Shown: piece by piece, positions 24,512-33,612 of the stretch
Position numbering within the stretch: the first letter of the stretch is position 1
How the letters are laid out: each line of letters opens with the position of its first letter
Assembly (NCBI GenBank): GCA_050251735.1
Contig: JBFWMF010000006.1
Span: forward strand, 62,001-126,000
From: Desulfitobacterium sp050251735
GTDB lineage: Bacteria > Bacillota > Desulfitobacteriia > Desulfitobacteriales > Desulfitobacteriaceae
Length of the DNA: 64,000 bases
Direction of reading: 5' to 3'
The notes under the pieces: generated by a model
What the model was told of the DNA's origin: nothing
The model's database searches: none
The model's input: the letters and a program-made list of their open reading frames with translations, nothing else
Program-made: the position numbers and the translations under genes

Positions 24512-24709
24512 TTAAATTTTAGTACCACCCTTTAAGTTTTGCTCAGCGAATTGAATCATCCGCTTGGTCATCATTCCACCGACGGAACCGTTTTCACGGC
24601 TGGTGCGGTCTCCACCGAGTTGAACTCCCAATTCGTTAGCAATTTCATACTTGAATTGGTCGAGAGATTGACTTGCACCTTGGGTAGCTGGTTGATTATT
24701 GTTGGCCAT
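24512..24709 (-). CDS. Alpha/beta-type small acid-soluble spore protein
   Basis: A protein of 65 residues with both family signatures: KYEIANELGV (including the germination-protease cleavage region) and RENGSVGGMMTKRMI. These proteins coat and protect DNA in the dormant forespore, showing the host forms endospores. GGAGGT precedes the ATG. Sigma-G control is expected from family knowledge, but I did not identify the promoter with confidence. Confidence 0.95.
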   Translation of the reverse strand: MANNNQPATQGASQSLDQFKYEIANELGVQLGGDRTSRENGSVGGMMTKRMIQFAEQNLKGGTKI

Positions 24710-24868
24710 GATAAGTAACCTCCTTTAGAATTATAATCTTCAATTTTGAAGCGCTGAATTCTTTGAGGCTCATTTATGTTTTCGGTGACTGATTCTAGTA
24801 TGACCTGATCAAAACAAAATAAACAGGAAAGTTATGGATTGTAGTGTAGAAGCGAGTTAAAGGGGAGG

Positions 24869-27097
24869 TCACTGAAGACCTAAACGCTTAAGCTTTTTCC
24901 AAAGACCAGTACGGGTAATCCCAAGATAATGAGCAAGGGCCGTTTTATTTCCTCCGAATTCACCAAGTAAATGTTCAATCTCTTCCTTCTCGGAATTTCC
25001 TTTATTTGGTCCTGAAACTCGAAGATCGGGAGGGAGATCGTGTGACTGAATGATGGAATCTTCCACAAAAACGTAGAGTCGGTTCATTATATTTTGGAGT
25101 TGACGAATGTTTCCCGGCCAAGTGTATCTAAGGAGAATATCTTGGGCACCGGGAGAAAGTTTTTTTTCAGGAGTTCCATGAGTCTGTGCAATGTATCGGA
25201 GCATATGCTCGGCTAGTTCTATAATATCCTTCCCGCGTTCGCGCAGGGGAGGGATTTTTAATTCTATAGAGTTAAGTCGATAAAGCAAATCTTCTCGGAA
25301 TTCTCCTTGCTCAACCATTTGATTGAGATTCTTATGAGTTGCTGAGAGAATGCGCACCTTAACTGGTATAGGTTTTATCGCCCCCAACGGTTCGACCTCT
25401 TGTTCCTGTATAACCCGTAAGAGTTTAGCTTGAAGCTCAGAAGAGAGTTCTCCAATTTCATCGAGTAACAGGGTTCCACCGTCAGCTAAAAGAATCTTTC
25501 CACGCTTTCCGCCCTTTAGTCCGCCGCTAAAAGCCCCTTCATAGTAGCCAAAAAGTTCAGATTCTAAGAGGTTAGCAGGTATAGCAGCAGAATTCACCAC
25601 AATAAAAGGCCCCTGGGCAACCTGGCTTGTTTGATGGATGGCCTTAGCGAATAATTCTTTACCGGTTCCTGTTTCCCCCGTGATTAGTATAGGAAAGTCA
25701 TATTGAGCGGCCCGGGCAGCTTTTTGAATCGTATCCTGAATGACATCAGAACTTCCAATAATACGTGAAAATCCTGGAGGAACTGCTCTTTTAGGAGACT
25801 GATGGGGAGATTTCTTAGGTGGATGGGATTTAGTGATGGATTCAGCGGAATAGTAGGGTTGGAGTCGGGCGATAATGGAGCTAAGGTGCTCAGAAGCAAC
25901 CTTGAATAACCCGGCAAGAAGAGGAGAATATGCCTTTTCGTCCATGGCTGCGGCAGCAAGTACAGCGATAATACGCTCGTTTTGTTCAATCGGAGAGTAA
26001 AGTATAGAGGTAAATTTTTTGCTAAAGAAAGGATCGATGCCCAGTGATTGAGTATCAGCAATTGTGTAGTATACAATGCTTTTAGCACGGAGAACTTCAG
26101 TCATACCTTTATTGAGAGGCATCCACTCTTTTTTTAAAGAAAGGCCCTCTCCAACACTCACCAGGCATTGGCAATTCTGAAGTTGCTTATCGAGGACATA
26201 GAGGCTTATGTTTTCAAGCTCAGTTGTTCGCTGTAATTGTGCACAATAATCCGTAAGGAAATTGGGAATATGTTCAACTTGAAGGTTGCTAGTAACGCTG
26301 TGTATATAGGTGGAAGTGGCCATGGTCTGATAGGTGCGCTCCTGAATAATTCCCGAATGAAAAAAGGCCTGACTAAAGTGCTTGGCAAGCTGGTTGATTA
26401 AATAGGCATCTTCAATTTCAAATTGTAATGGTTTCATGCTGCCAAGTAGGATAGCGCCGATGACTTCGTAATCAAAAAGAATAGGAACTCTTAAGGCAGA
26501 ACGAAATCCAGTCTGGTACAATAGGGGGTCTTCACTGAAAGAGAAGCTTTCGGTATGTAGTGCGGAAGTCAGCTGAGGTGCTTCGTTTTCCAGTACCCAT
26601 CCTAAGCCTGTTTTGCGAATCGTAGAGTAGGGAGCGTATAAGCTTCCTTCAATACCAAAGCCGATGGAATAGGCATAGCTATATTTACGGAGTTGGGGAT
26701 CTACCCGCATTAGATCAAAACGCTCGAAAGGGGTTACGTCACTGATCAGATTCACAATTCGAGAAATAATTTCCTCAGGATCAGTAGTTAAATCTTCGAG
26801 ACTTCTTTCAAAATGCGAAGGAAGAATTGAGGTGCAATTAGATTCCATGCCGAGAAGTAGTAGACGGTGAGAATCTCCACTCACCTCAAATATTTCAACA
26901 TTCAGCGCCACTTGGTGATTGGCTACTGACCAAGTTGTAATATCATTCTTCGGTTTTAGAGTCAGGAGCATTTCGAGGGACTCAGGGTCCAATGTATGGA
27001 TCAATTGCTTGGCAAAATAATTGATCCTTTGAATGGTATCATTTTCGTCTATTCGAATTATCCCAAAGGGAAAGGCTTCAAAAAGCTCATCTCTCAT
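24869..27097 (-). CDS. Sigma-54-dependent transcriptional activator with GAF sensor domains
   Basis: A protein of 742 residues: PAS-like N-terminus (1-60), two GAF-like regions (about 95-410), AAA+ domain (about 445-680; Walker A GETGTGKE near 475, Walker B LLDEIGEL) and a Fis-type helix-turn-helix at the end (GNKTALAHYLGITRTGLWKKL). The sigma-54 contact loop reads GAFSGG instead of GAFTGA (about 522). There is no receiver domain, so it probably senses a small molecule. It is divergent from a doxX gene preceded by a sigma-54 promoter and a large palindrome, its likely target. Confidence 0.9.
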   Translation of the reverse strand: MRDELFEAFPFGIIRIDENDTIQRINYFAKQLIHTLDPESLEMLLTLKPKNDITTWSVANHQVALNVEIFEVSGDSHRLLLLGMESNCTSILPSHFERSLEDLTTDPEEIISRIVNLISDVTPFERFDLMRVDPQLRKYSYAYSIGFGIEGSLYAPYSTIRKTGLGWVLENEAPQLTSALHTESFSFSEDPLLYQTGFRSALRVPILFDYEVIGAILLGSMKPLQFEIEDAYLINQLAKHFSQAFFHSGIIQERTYQTMATSTYIHSVTSNLQVEHIPNFLTDYCAQLQRTTELENISLYVLDKQLQNCQCLVSVGEGLSLKKEWMPLNKGMTEVLRAKSIVYYTIADTQSLGIDPFFSKKFTSILYSPIEQNERIIAVLAAAAMDEKAYSPLLAGLFKVASEHLSSIIARLQPYYSAESITKSHPPKKSPHQSPKRAVPPGFSRIIGSSDVIQDTIQKAARAAQYDFPILITGETGTGKELFAKAIHQTSQVAQGPFIVVNSAAIPANLLESELFGYYEGAFSGGLKGGKRGKILLADGGTLLLDEIGELSSELQAKLLRVIQEQEVEPLGAIKPIPVKVRILSATHKNLNQMVEQGEFREDLLYRLNSIELKIPPLRERGKDIIELAEHMLRYIAQTHGTPEKKLSPGAQDILLRYTWPGNIRQLQNIMNRLYVFVEDSIIQSHDLPPDLRVSGPNKGNSEKEEIEHLLGEFGGNKTALAHYLGITRTGLWKKLKRLGLQ

Positions 27098-27261
27098 TAT
27101 CGTTCTCCAATATCGTACAATAATAGGTTTTCACGGTATTATTTAACTTTATACTCACACTGAAGCAGATCTCCTTTATTATTTGATTATACCTGTTCTA
27201 GGCCCAGATGTTAACTGGCTACTTATTCGTGCTTCAAAACAATAGGGCGTATTCTGAAAGC

Positions 27262-27296
27262 ACACAAAAGAGTTAACACTGTTAACTCTTTTGTGT
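27262..27296. promoter_or_regulatory. Perfect 35-bp palindrome, probable activator binding site (UAS)
   Basis: Two perfect 16-bp arms (27262-27277 and 27281-27296) flank ACT; the inner ends are GTTAAC. More GTTAAC copies lie at 27220-27225 and 27303-27308. It sits about 55 bp upstream of the sigma-54 promoter, a usual enhancer position. T-run context is weak, so a terminator is less likely. Confidence 0.75.
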
Positions 27297-27350
27297 TAAG
27301 TAGTTAACCATTGCTTATTTCAGAAGTGGCTATTTATAAGTGATTTATCG

Positions 27351-27368
27351 TTGGCATAATATTTGCAT
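27351..27368 (+). promoter_or_regulatory. Sigma-54 promoter of doxX
   Basis: TTGGCATAATATTTGCAT matches the -24/-12 consensus, with GG at 27353-27354 and GC at 27365-27366. It is 62 bp upstream of the doxX start. Confidence 0.85.
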
Positions 27369-27430
27369 AATACTTTATTGTAATTAAAAATATGGTAATA
27401 ACAATCATATTTACAGGAGGAGTTTAGTTT

Positions 27431-28006
27431 ATGAAAAATCCAATCAAATCAGTCATTGCCCTACTTATTCGTTTCTACTTCGGATACTATTTCCTTCATG
27501 CCGGAATTGGCAAGTTTCAAAGTGGATTTGGCGGGCAACAAGTTGGTGGATTCTTAAAAGGAGGTCTAGCACAAACAGCCGATGCTTTAGCCGCTGCGGG
27601 GAAAACTGGTAAACCAAATGTCACGGATACTTGGGCTTGGCTCATCAATCATGTATTTTTACCGAATGCGGACATCATGGCTCTCATGGTTAAAACAGGT
27701 GAAGTACTCATTGGCTTAGGACTTATTCTAGGATGCTTTACAACCTTAGCGGCTTTCTTTGCTCTAACCATGAATTTTTCGTTCTTGCTTTCAGGAACAG
27801 TATCTTCCAACCCTCAAATGGTTATTGGCTTCTTGTTCATTTTATACTTTGCAGCTGCATCGGGGGCAATTGGTGTAGACCGCTTCTTTATGAACAAACT
27901 TGTGGCCAAGTTCCCCTTTTTGAGCAAAGGATTTTTAAAACATTTGTTCCCGGTTGAAGCAGGGAATGTGACTAGCCATACAAAGTCAGCGAATCAGGCT
28001 GTATAA
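27431..28006 (+). CDS. DoxX family membrane protein, sigma-54 controlled
   Basis: A protein of 191 residues with four hydrophobic helices, paralogous to the protein at 8227 (LLIRFYFGYYFLHAGIGKF; GEVLIGLGLILGCFTTLAA; GVDRFFMNKL). The family is related to DoxD of thiosulfate:quinone oxidoreductase, but most members are uncharacterised. CAGGAGGAG precedes the ATG. It is expressed from its own sigma-54 promoter under the divergent activator and ends at a strong terminator. A single membrane protein as sole target of a dedicated activator is notable. Confidence 0.85.
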   Translation: MKNPIKSVIALLIRFYFGYYFLHAGIGKFQSGFGGQQVGGFLKGGLAQTADALAAAGKTGKPNVTDTWAWLINHVFLPNADIMALMVKTGEVLIGLGLILGCFTTLAAFFALTMNFSFLLSGTVSSNPQMVIGFLFILYFAAASGAIGVDRFFMNKLVAKFPFLSKGFLKHLFPVEAGNVTSHTKSANQAV

Positions 28007-28033
28007 GAAGAAGGATTTCTTGCTAAAATCATA

Positions 28034-28080
28034 AGCGCCTGTCCATGAGAGATAGCTCCAGGGACAGACGCTCTTTTTTT
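28034..28080 (+). terminator. Terminator of doxX
   Basis: AGCGCCTGTCC pairs with GGACAGACGCT across a 17-nt loop and is followed by CTTTTTTT. The T-run touches the stop of the convergent nitroreductase gene. Confidence 0.9.
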
Positions 28081-28627
28081 ACCAGCAATAATTAACATTA
28101 TCTTCAGTGGATCGGTATCGGGGAGAGGTTAAGGATTCCTCGGCGGAATAACCAACAACAACTCCACAAATAGGCGTAAGTCCAAAAGGGATGCCTACTT
28201 TTTCAATGAGCTTTGGATTCCCCTTGATGCCCAACAGGGCTGATTGAATATAACAAGATCCTAGGCCAAGAGCTGTTGCAGCTATGGTAATGCACGTTAC
28301 TGCACAGGAAGTGGTTGCCTCTTTTGAAGGGCTTGCTAATGGAGCGGAAAGGAGGAAAAACACAGGGGCGCCGTATAGGGGTCGGTATCCCTCAACTGCT
28401 GCTGGCCCCATCAGAAGCTTGTCGCCAGAGTTTTTAAATTGAACCAAGGCTTGTTCGCTAATTTCCTTAAGAACTTCAGAGTTTTCGATGACAGTGATAT
28501 GAAAAAAGCCCACTTTGGGTGCACTATTTCCTGCTCGCACAAGCTGTGTGATAATTTCGGCTTCTACCGGTTTGGGTAGAAAATTACGTACGCTTTTTCT
28601 TAAATCAATGGCCATTAAAGTATCCAT
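28079..28627 (-). CDS. Nitroreductase family protein
   Basis: A protein of 182 residues. FMN-binding pattern RKSVRNFLPKPV near the N-terminus, and GLGSCYIQS and FGLTPICGVVVGY in the second half. Such proteins form FMN dimers and reduce nitro groups, quinones or act in other redox reactions; the substrate is unknown. The start at 28627 (MDTLMAIDL) follows GGGAGGGG; the longer frame lacks a ribosome site. Monocistronic. Confidence 0.82.
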   Translation of the reverse strand: MDTLMAIDLRKSVRNFLPKPVEAEIITQLVRAGNSAPKVGFFHITVIENSEVLKEISEQALVQFKNSGDKLLMGPAAVEGYRPLYGAPVFFLLSAPLASPSKEATTSCAVTCITIAATALGLGSCYIQSALLGIKGNPKLIEKVGIPFGLTPICGVVVGYSAEESLTSPRYRSTEDNVNYCW

Positions 28628-28794
28628 GATGTGCCCCTCCCGACTTTTGCCTCGTTCGCAAGTTGATAATCGAATAATCATTTATGTGAGTTGCCTTAAG
28701 TCGATATCGTAAATGATATATACTTTGCTAAAAAATTATATCATCTATTACCAATTTACCCAAACAGAATATATCAATTGAATTACACAGTCTA

Positions 28795-28852
28795 TTGACA
28801 ATTGAGTGATCGCTCAACTATAATTATGATTAATAGTTGAGGGGTTGCTCAA
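28795..28852 (+). promoter_or_regulatory. Promoter with two CadC-type operators
   Basis: TTGACA (28795-28800) and TATAAT (28819-28824) form a promoter with an 18-bp spacer. Two copies of TTGAG-N6-CTCAA lie at 28802-28817 (between -35 and -10) and 28837-28852 (just downstream of the start site), 35 bp apart. This fits steric repression by the ArsR-family protein encoded next. Confidence 0.85.
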
Positions 28853-28930
28853 TTGAAAGGTGCTATCTATAAAAGTATCGTGAAAAAGATTGATGAGAGC
28901 CTGGACCATTTGTGAAAGGGGGGTGACGCA

Positions 28931-29293
28931 ATGATGAATAAGAATGAGGTATATTGTGATTGCGATGTAATTCATGCCGATGTAGTTGAGGAAGTCAAAC
29001 AGAAGATGCCTGATGAATATATCCTTTATGATTTAGCTGACTTTTTCAAGGTTTTAGGAGATAGCACCCGAGTGAAAATTATGTGGGCGCTGGACGAGAG
29101 AGAAATGTGCGTGTGCGACTTAGCTGTGCTCTTAAATATGACTAAATCCGCTATATCTCATCAGCTTCGTTCTTTGAAGCAAGCCAATTTGGTGAAGTTC
29201 AGAAGAGAGGGAAAAATAGTCTTTTACTCACTGTCCGATGATCATGTGAAGGAGATATTTGAAAAGGGATTAGAACATATTAGGGAAGTCTAA
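28931..29293 (+). CDS. cadC: ArsR-family metal-sensing repressor (CadC type)
   Basis: A winged helix-turn-helix protein of 120 residues (DFFKVLGDSTRVKIMWAL; LNMTKSAISHQLRSLKQA). It keeps the CadC sensor cysteines: Cys9 and Cys11 in the N-terminal arm and Cys60 and Cys62 in MCVCDLA, matching the Cys7/11/58/60 site that binds Cd, Pb and Bi in the plasmid pI258 protein. Metal binding releases it from the operators upstream. GGGGGG lies before the ATG. Its operon continues with an HMA protein and a P1B ATPase. Confidence 0.9.
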   Translation: MMNKNEVYCDCDVIHADVVEEVKQKMPDEYILYDLADFFKVLGDSTRVKIMWALDEREMCVCDLAVLLNMTKSAISHQLRSLKQANLVKFRREGKIVFYSLSDDHVKEIFEKGLEHIREV

Positions 29294-29387
29294 CATCATG
29301 AAATACTTTGAGAGATAGATTATTTGAAGCTACGGATAAAAGTAAATTAATATGAGGATTAATAGTGGAATAGGGGAGGCGTTTAAC

Positions 29388-29612
29388 TTGAAGAAAAAGA
29401 CCTTTAGACTTGAAGGATTAGGATGCGCTAATTGCGCTGCAAGAATGGAAAGTGCTATTAATGAGCTGGATGGAGTTAATAATGCTACCGTAAATTTTAT
29501 GACCACAAAAATGGTTATTGAAGCTGAAGAAGAAAAGATGTCTTCCATTATAGAAGCGGCAGAGAAAATTATTAAAAAGATTGAGCCCCAAGTTATCGTA
29601 AAAAAGGCATAG
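29388..29612 (+). CDS. Stand-alone heavy-metal-associated (HMA) protein
   Basis: A protein of 74 residues with a ferredoxin-like HMA fold and metal motif GLGCANCAARM. TTG start, chosen because GGGGAGG lies 8 nt upstream. The gene lies between the repressor and a P1B ATPase that lacks its own N-terminal HMA domain, so this protein probably replaces that domain in trans and delivers metal to the pump. The C-terminal 15 residues are Lys/Ile-rich. Confidence 0.85.
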   Translation: MKKKTFRLEGLGCANCAARMESAINELDGVNNATVNFMTTKMVIEAEEEKMSSIIEAAEKIIKKIEPQVIVKKA

Positions 29613-29629
29613 GCGTAAAGGATGTTAAC

Positions 29630-31474
29630 ATGAAGAAACAACTTATGCGGATTATCATTGCTGTTGCTATTTTTATTGCTGCCCTGTTTACTAATACTTA
29701 TTCGTCTGGTTTATCCCTGGCCTTATTTATTGCCAGCTATATCCTTGTAGGTGGGGATGTGGTTTTAAGGGCGGGTAAAAATATCCTTCACGGGAATGTT
29801 TTTGACGAGAATTTCCTGATGAGTATAGCTACGATCGGAGCCTTTGCTATTGGCGAATATCCCGAAGGGGTAGCCGTGATGTTGTTTTATCAAGTTGGGG
29901 AATTGTTCCAAAGCTACGCTGTCGATAAGTCAAGAAAATCCATTGCCAGTTTGATGGATATTCGACCGGATTATGCTAACGTAAAGCGCGGAGATCAACT
30001 CCTGCGAATGGACCCTGATGAGGTCAACGTCGGTGAGATTATCGTTATCAAAGCAGGAGAAAGAGTTCCCCTTGATGGCAAGGTCCTTGAGGGCAATTCA
30101 ATGCTAGACACGACGGCCTTGACTGGAGAGTCAGTCCCTCGCGAGGTAAACGTTGGGGAAGACATTCTAAGCGGTTGCATCAATCTGAACGGAGTCCTCA
30201 CTGTAGAGGTCACAAAAGAATATGGAGAATCTACGGTCACGAAAATTCTTGACCTAGTGGAAAATGCCAGCAGTAAGAAATCCAAATCTGAACAGTTTAT
30301 AACGAAGTTTGCTCGTTATTACACCCCTATAGTGGTAATCATCGCTGCTCTGTTAGCCATCATACCGCCCGTCGTAATTGAGGGGGCGAATTTTAGTGAT
30401 TGGGTCTATCGAGCCCTTACTTTTCTTGTGGTATCCTGCCCCTGTGCTCTTGTGATTTCGATTCCCTTGAGCTTCTTCGGAGGGATTGGCGGCGCCTCCA
30501 AAAGTGGTATTTTGGTGAAAGGAAGCAACTATCTGGAGGCTCTAGCTAAGACAGAAATTATCGTCTTCGATAAAACAGGAACGCTAACCAAAGGTGTTTT
30601 TAATGTTCAAGAAATTCACCCCGTGAACATGAGCGAAGAAGTGTTACTTGAGTTAACAGCCTATGCGGAGAGTTATTCTACACACCCGATTTCTCTTTCC
30701 CTCAAACGCGCCTATGGCCAGGACATCGATAATGACCGCATCACCGATGTCCAAGAATTCGCGGGTCATGGGGTTGCGGCTCTTATAGATGGTAAAGAAG
30801 TAATGGCGGGTAACTTCCGGCTCATGGAAAAGCTGAATATACCTTACTTTAAAGGAGAGATGGCAGGAACTGTTGTCCATGTGGCAATCGATAACCGGTA
30901 TGCAGGTTATATCTTGATCGCCGATGAAGTGAAGATGGATGCGGCTCAGGCCATTCGTGAATTGAAGGATTCTCGTATTCGCAAGACTGTGATGCTCACA
31001 GGCGATACCCAAAGCGTAGGATTGAAAGTAGGTAAAGAATTAGGTCTCGACAAAGTATATGCGGAGCTCTTGCCTGGAGATAAAGTGGAAAAGCTGGAAG
31101 AGCTCTTTACCCTAAAGTCTGCAAAGGGCAAACTTGCTTATGTGGGTGATGGAATTAATGATGCTCCAGTGCTGGCTCGTGCCGATATAGGCATTGCTAT
31201 GGGAGGCTTAGGTTCTGATGCAGCCATCGAAGCGGCTGATATTGTTATTATGAATGATGAGCCTTCCAAAATAGTTACGGCTATAAAAATTTCCAAAAAA
31301 ACATTGAAAATTGCTCAACAGAACGCTGTATTTGCCATCGGTATCAAGGTAGCAGTCCTGATCCTAAGTGCATTTGGACTAGCAACTATGTGGGAAGCGG
31401 TTTTTGCCGATGTGGGTGTAACAGTTTTGGCCGTGCTCAATTCTTTTCGAGCACTCGAGGTTAAAGGACTATAA
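29630..31474 (+). CDS. cadA: P1B-type Cd/Zn/Pb-exporting ATPase
   Basis: A protein of 614 residues, shorter than usual CadA because no N-terminal HMA domain is present. It shows the TGES actuator motif, the metal-site SCPCALVISIPLS near residue 268, the phosphorylation DKTGTLTKG near 314, the HP motif in STHPISLS, and GDGINDAPVLARADIGIAMG. It exports divalent soft metals across the membrane using ATP. It starts 17 bp after the HMA gene; the operon ends at the terminator downstream. Confidence 0.93.
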   Translation: MKKQLMRIIIAVAIFIAALFTNTYSSGLSLALFIASYILVGGDVVLRAGKNILHGNVFDENFLMSIATIGAFAIGEYPEGVAVMLFYQVGELFQSYAVDKSRKSIASLMDIRPDYANVKRGDQLLRMDPDEVNVGEIIVIKAGERVPLDGKVLEGNSMLDTTALTGESVPREVNVGEDILSGCINLNGVLTVEVTKEYGESTVTKILDLVENASSKKSKSEQFITKFARYYTPIVVIIAALLAIIPPVVIEGANFSDWVYRALTFLVVSCPCALVISIPLSFFGGIGGASKSGILVKGSNYLEALAKTEIIVFDKTGTLTKGVFNVQEIHPVNMSEEVLLELTAYAESYSTHPISLSLKRAYGQDIDNDRITDVQEFAGHGVAALIDGKEVMAGNFRLMEKLNIPYFKGEMAGTVVHVAIDNRYAGYILIADEVKMDAAQAIRELKDSRIRKTVMLTGDTQSVGLKVGKELGLDKVYAELLPGDKVEKLEELFTLKSAKGKLAYVGDGINDAPVLARADIGIAMGGLGSDAAIEAADIVIMNDEPSKIVTAIKISKKTLKIAQQNAVFAIGIKVAVLILSAFGLATMWEAVFADVGVTVLAVLNSFRALEVKGL

Positions 31475-31485
31475 GAGAAGCCCCA

Positions 31486-31525
31486 ATACCCCCCAAGTTG
31501 AAAACAACCTGGGGGGTATGTTTTG
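31486..31525 (+). terminator. Terminator of the cad operon
   Basis: ATACCCCCCAAGTTG pairs with CAACCTGGGGGGTAT across AAAA and is followed by GTTTTG. Confidence 0.85.
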
Positions 31526-31557
31526 TCTATCCATCGCTAATTGTCCCTAACCTAAAG

Positions 31558-33129
31558 TTAGACCCATGGTTGCTCTCTAGCAGCTTCTTGGCCAGAAATA
31601 CGCCCGTTAACAATACAATCTGTGCAGGCAACGCCGCCTAAACGAACTGCCCCATGCACGCCACCCGTTACCTCACCAGCTGCGTATAACCCTTTTATCG
31701 GTTGGGAATCTTGATTAATAACTTGGCATTTGACGTTTGTTACGAGACCGCCCATAGTATGGTGAACCTTCGGCCATAATCTCGTGACGTAGAAAGGCGC
31801 TTCTCGAGTAGGTTTGGCCCCCTTCATAATCATGGTATTAAAGTCATCATCCTTGCCTTTTTGTACAAAAGAATCCCAACGTTTCATTTCAGCGAGAAAG
31901 GGTTCGACGGGAATCTTGTATGCTTTAGCAACTTCTTCAAGGGTATTATATTTTTTGACTGCGCCTACTTCCATGGCGCCCTTTAAAATTTTGGGGAGGA
32001 TTTGGAGTTTTACAGCATATTCATCACCAACAAGGATACTTGGTTCCCCTAAGGCGATGATGGCGTCTGCACGGACTTTACGATTCCCAGTTTCCATAAT
32101 AAAACGTTTTCCTGTTTTCACATCAATCATCGGCGAGAACCCCACCAGTCGCTCAACGAATTGCGGAACATAGCCGAACCCCTTTTCTTCGGGGCTTGTC
32201 CAAGGACCAAGTTGAATCCAGTCTAAATGGACGTCCATAGCATTATGCTTTAAGGTTTCTCTCAGTAACTCTCCTGTGGCACCGGGATGGTTGGTGCTCG
32301 TAAACTTATCAGTAAGTCTAGGTTCATGGATCACACGCATTTGAATATCCTGGGAGAACCCCCCAGAAGCTAAGATAACAGCCTTATTGGCCTTGATGAG
32401 CATGAGAGTGCCACTGTTCTCATCCCCGAATTTGTACCCATCACGAACCTCAACACCTATAATTCGCTGTTCGTCGTTTTCTATAAGCCGAGTAACCTTC
32501 CTTTTCTTGGCAACGAAGATACCTTTTTCATTTAATTTTATAAGCATCGGTTTGATATAGCCTGATCCAGAGGCATTTTCTGTTTGATGGGCTCTAAGCA
32601 CAGAGTGACCGCCGTGAAAGTTGAGCTTTTCGCGAAACTTTATGCCCAGGTAATTTTGACACCATTCTAAGGCTTCGTTGGACTTCTCGGCAACAATGGT
32701 GGCTTTGTCAACATGATTTAAGTTACCACCTGCTTTGAGCATATCCTTAACCATTAGCTCTACTGAATCTTTAATCCCAGCCGCTGCTTGCATTTTCGTA
32801 TTGGCACAGCACATATCTCCACCATTTATTGTCGAGTTTCCACCTGCAACGTGCATTTTCTCGAGGATTATGACTTTGGAACCTGCTTCCACGACTTCTA
32901 GGGCCGCCGATAGAGCGGCAAACCCACTGCCAACCACAATAACATCCGTTTCCTCTTGCCAATTTAGTCCACCTGTTGTTTTCGTTGTGCTTGTATTATT
33001 TGTATTAGTAGTGCTGGGACCTTGGTTGGTATTAGCGCAACCAGCTAATGTGCCAGCACCTATAAGAGTCACACCAGTCAGCGCCATTTTCTTTAGAAAC
33101 TGTCTTCTTCCTACCAATTCTTTAGCCAT
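31558..33129 (-). CDS. Tat-exported flavocytochrome c family FAD reductase (fumarate-reductase-like)
   Basis: A protein of 523 residues. The N-terminus has a twin-arginine motif (GRRQFLKKMALTG) followed by a possible lipobox LAGC. The FAD Rossmann motif VVGSGFAALSAALE and GGNSTINGG follow, with the capping-domain and C-terminal FAD segments (TMGGLVTN, YAAGEVTGGVHGA). Relatives reduce fumarate, methacrylate, urocanate or other enoates outside the membrane. The electron donor is probably the tetraheme lipoprotein encoded 15 bp upstream. The electron acceptor is unknown; Desulfitobacterium-type genomes have many such pairs. Confidence 0.88.
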   Translation of the reverse strand: MAKELVGRRQFLKKMALTGVTLIGAGTLAGCANTNQGPSTTNTNNTSTTKTTGGLNWQEETDVIVVGSGFAALSAALEVVEAGSKVIILEKMHVAGGNSTINGGDMCCANTKMQAAAGIKDSVELMVKDMLKAGGNLNHVDKATIVAEKSNEALEWCQNYLGIKFREKLNFHGGHSVLRAHQTENASGSGYIKPMLIKLNEKGIFVAKKRKVTRLIENDEQRIIGVEVRDGYKFGDENSGTLMLIKANKAVILASGGFSQDIQMRVIHEPRLTDKFTSTNHPGATGELLRETLKHNAMDVHLDWIQLGPWTSPEEKGFGYVPQFVERLVGFSPMIDVKTGKRFIMETGNRKVRADAIIALGEPSILVGDEYAVKLQILPKILKGAMEVGAVKKYNTLEEVAKAYKIPVEPFLAEMKRWDSFVQKGKDDDFNTMIMKGAKPTREAPFYVTRLWPKVHHTMGGLVTNVKCQVINQDSQPIKGLYAAGEVTGGVHGAVRLGGVACTDCIVNGRISGQEAAREQPWV

Positions 33130-33144
33130 GGTTTGTTCCCCTCT

Positions 33145-33612
33145 CTACTGTTTAGTTTCTCCTACAATTTCCCACTCTTTGTCTAACTCTTTGATCCATG
33201 GGAAATCGTGGCATTGGGAACACATCATTTGCGATTTACCATGAACGGAGTGACATATGGAGCAATCTTCTAGGTCATAATGATGAGGGCCGTGAGGATT
33301 GGGATCCATATCTTTGGTTTTCGCTCTGAGGTCTTCTATGTTTTTGTGGCAACTTTGGCATTGCTGCTTGGTCACGGGTTTTCCTTCAGTGACATGACAT
33401 TGCTCACATTTTACTCCCATCTTAGAGTGAGAGTTGTTTTGACGATCAGCTGTCTGAGTGGTTGGGGGTTGGGTACCTTGTTGGATATTTGGTTGGTTTG
33501 GCTGATTTTTGTTCTGAGTTGTACATCCTATCACGGCCACAATGATAAACAATAGACCGAGCATAAGTACTAAAAGCTTTCCTTTTAGCGAGCTTCCTTC
33601 ATTTTTGAACAT
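33145..33612 (-). CDS. Tetraheme c-type cytochrome lipoprotein
   Basis: A protein of 155 residues. Lipoprotein signal with the lipobox Cys at residue 30 (VAVIGC), a Gln/Asn/Pro/Thr-rich linker, then four CxxCH haem sites (CEQCH, CQSCH, CSICH, CSQCH) plus several extra His as distal ligands. This matches the cytochrome domain of Shewanella flavocytochrome c but as a separate, membrane-anchored protein. It likely carries electrons from the quinol pool to the flavoprotein downstream. Confidence 0.92.
   Translation of the reverse strand: MFKNEGSSLKGKLLVLMLGLLFIIVAVIGCTTQNKNQPNQPNIQQGTQPPTTQTADRQNNSHSKMGVKCEQCHVTEGKPVTKQQCQSCHKNIEDLRAKTKDMDPNPHGPHHYDLEDCSICHSVHGKSQMMCSQCHDFPWIKELDKEWEIVGETKQ

Noticed and set aside
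27262..27296. Palindrome as a terminator
   Set aside because: No gene ends there and no T-run follows. Position relative to the sigma-54 promoter fits an enhancer.
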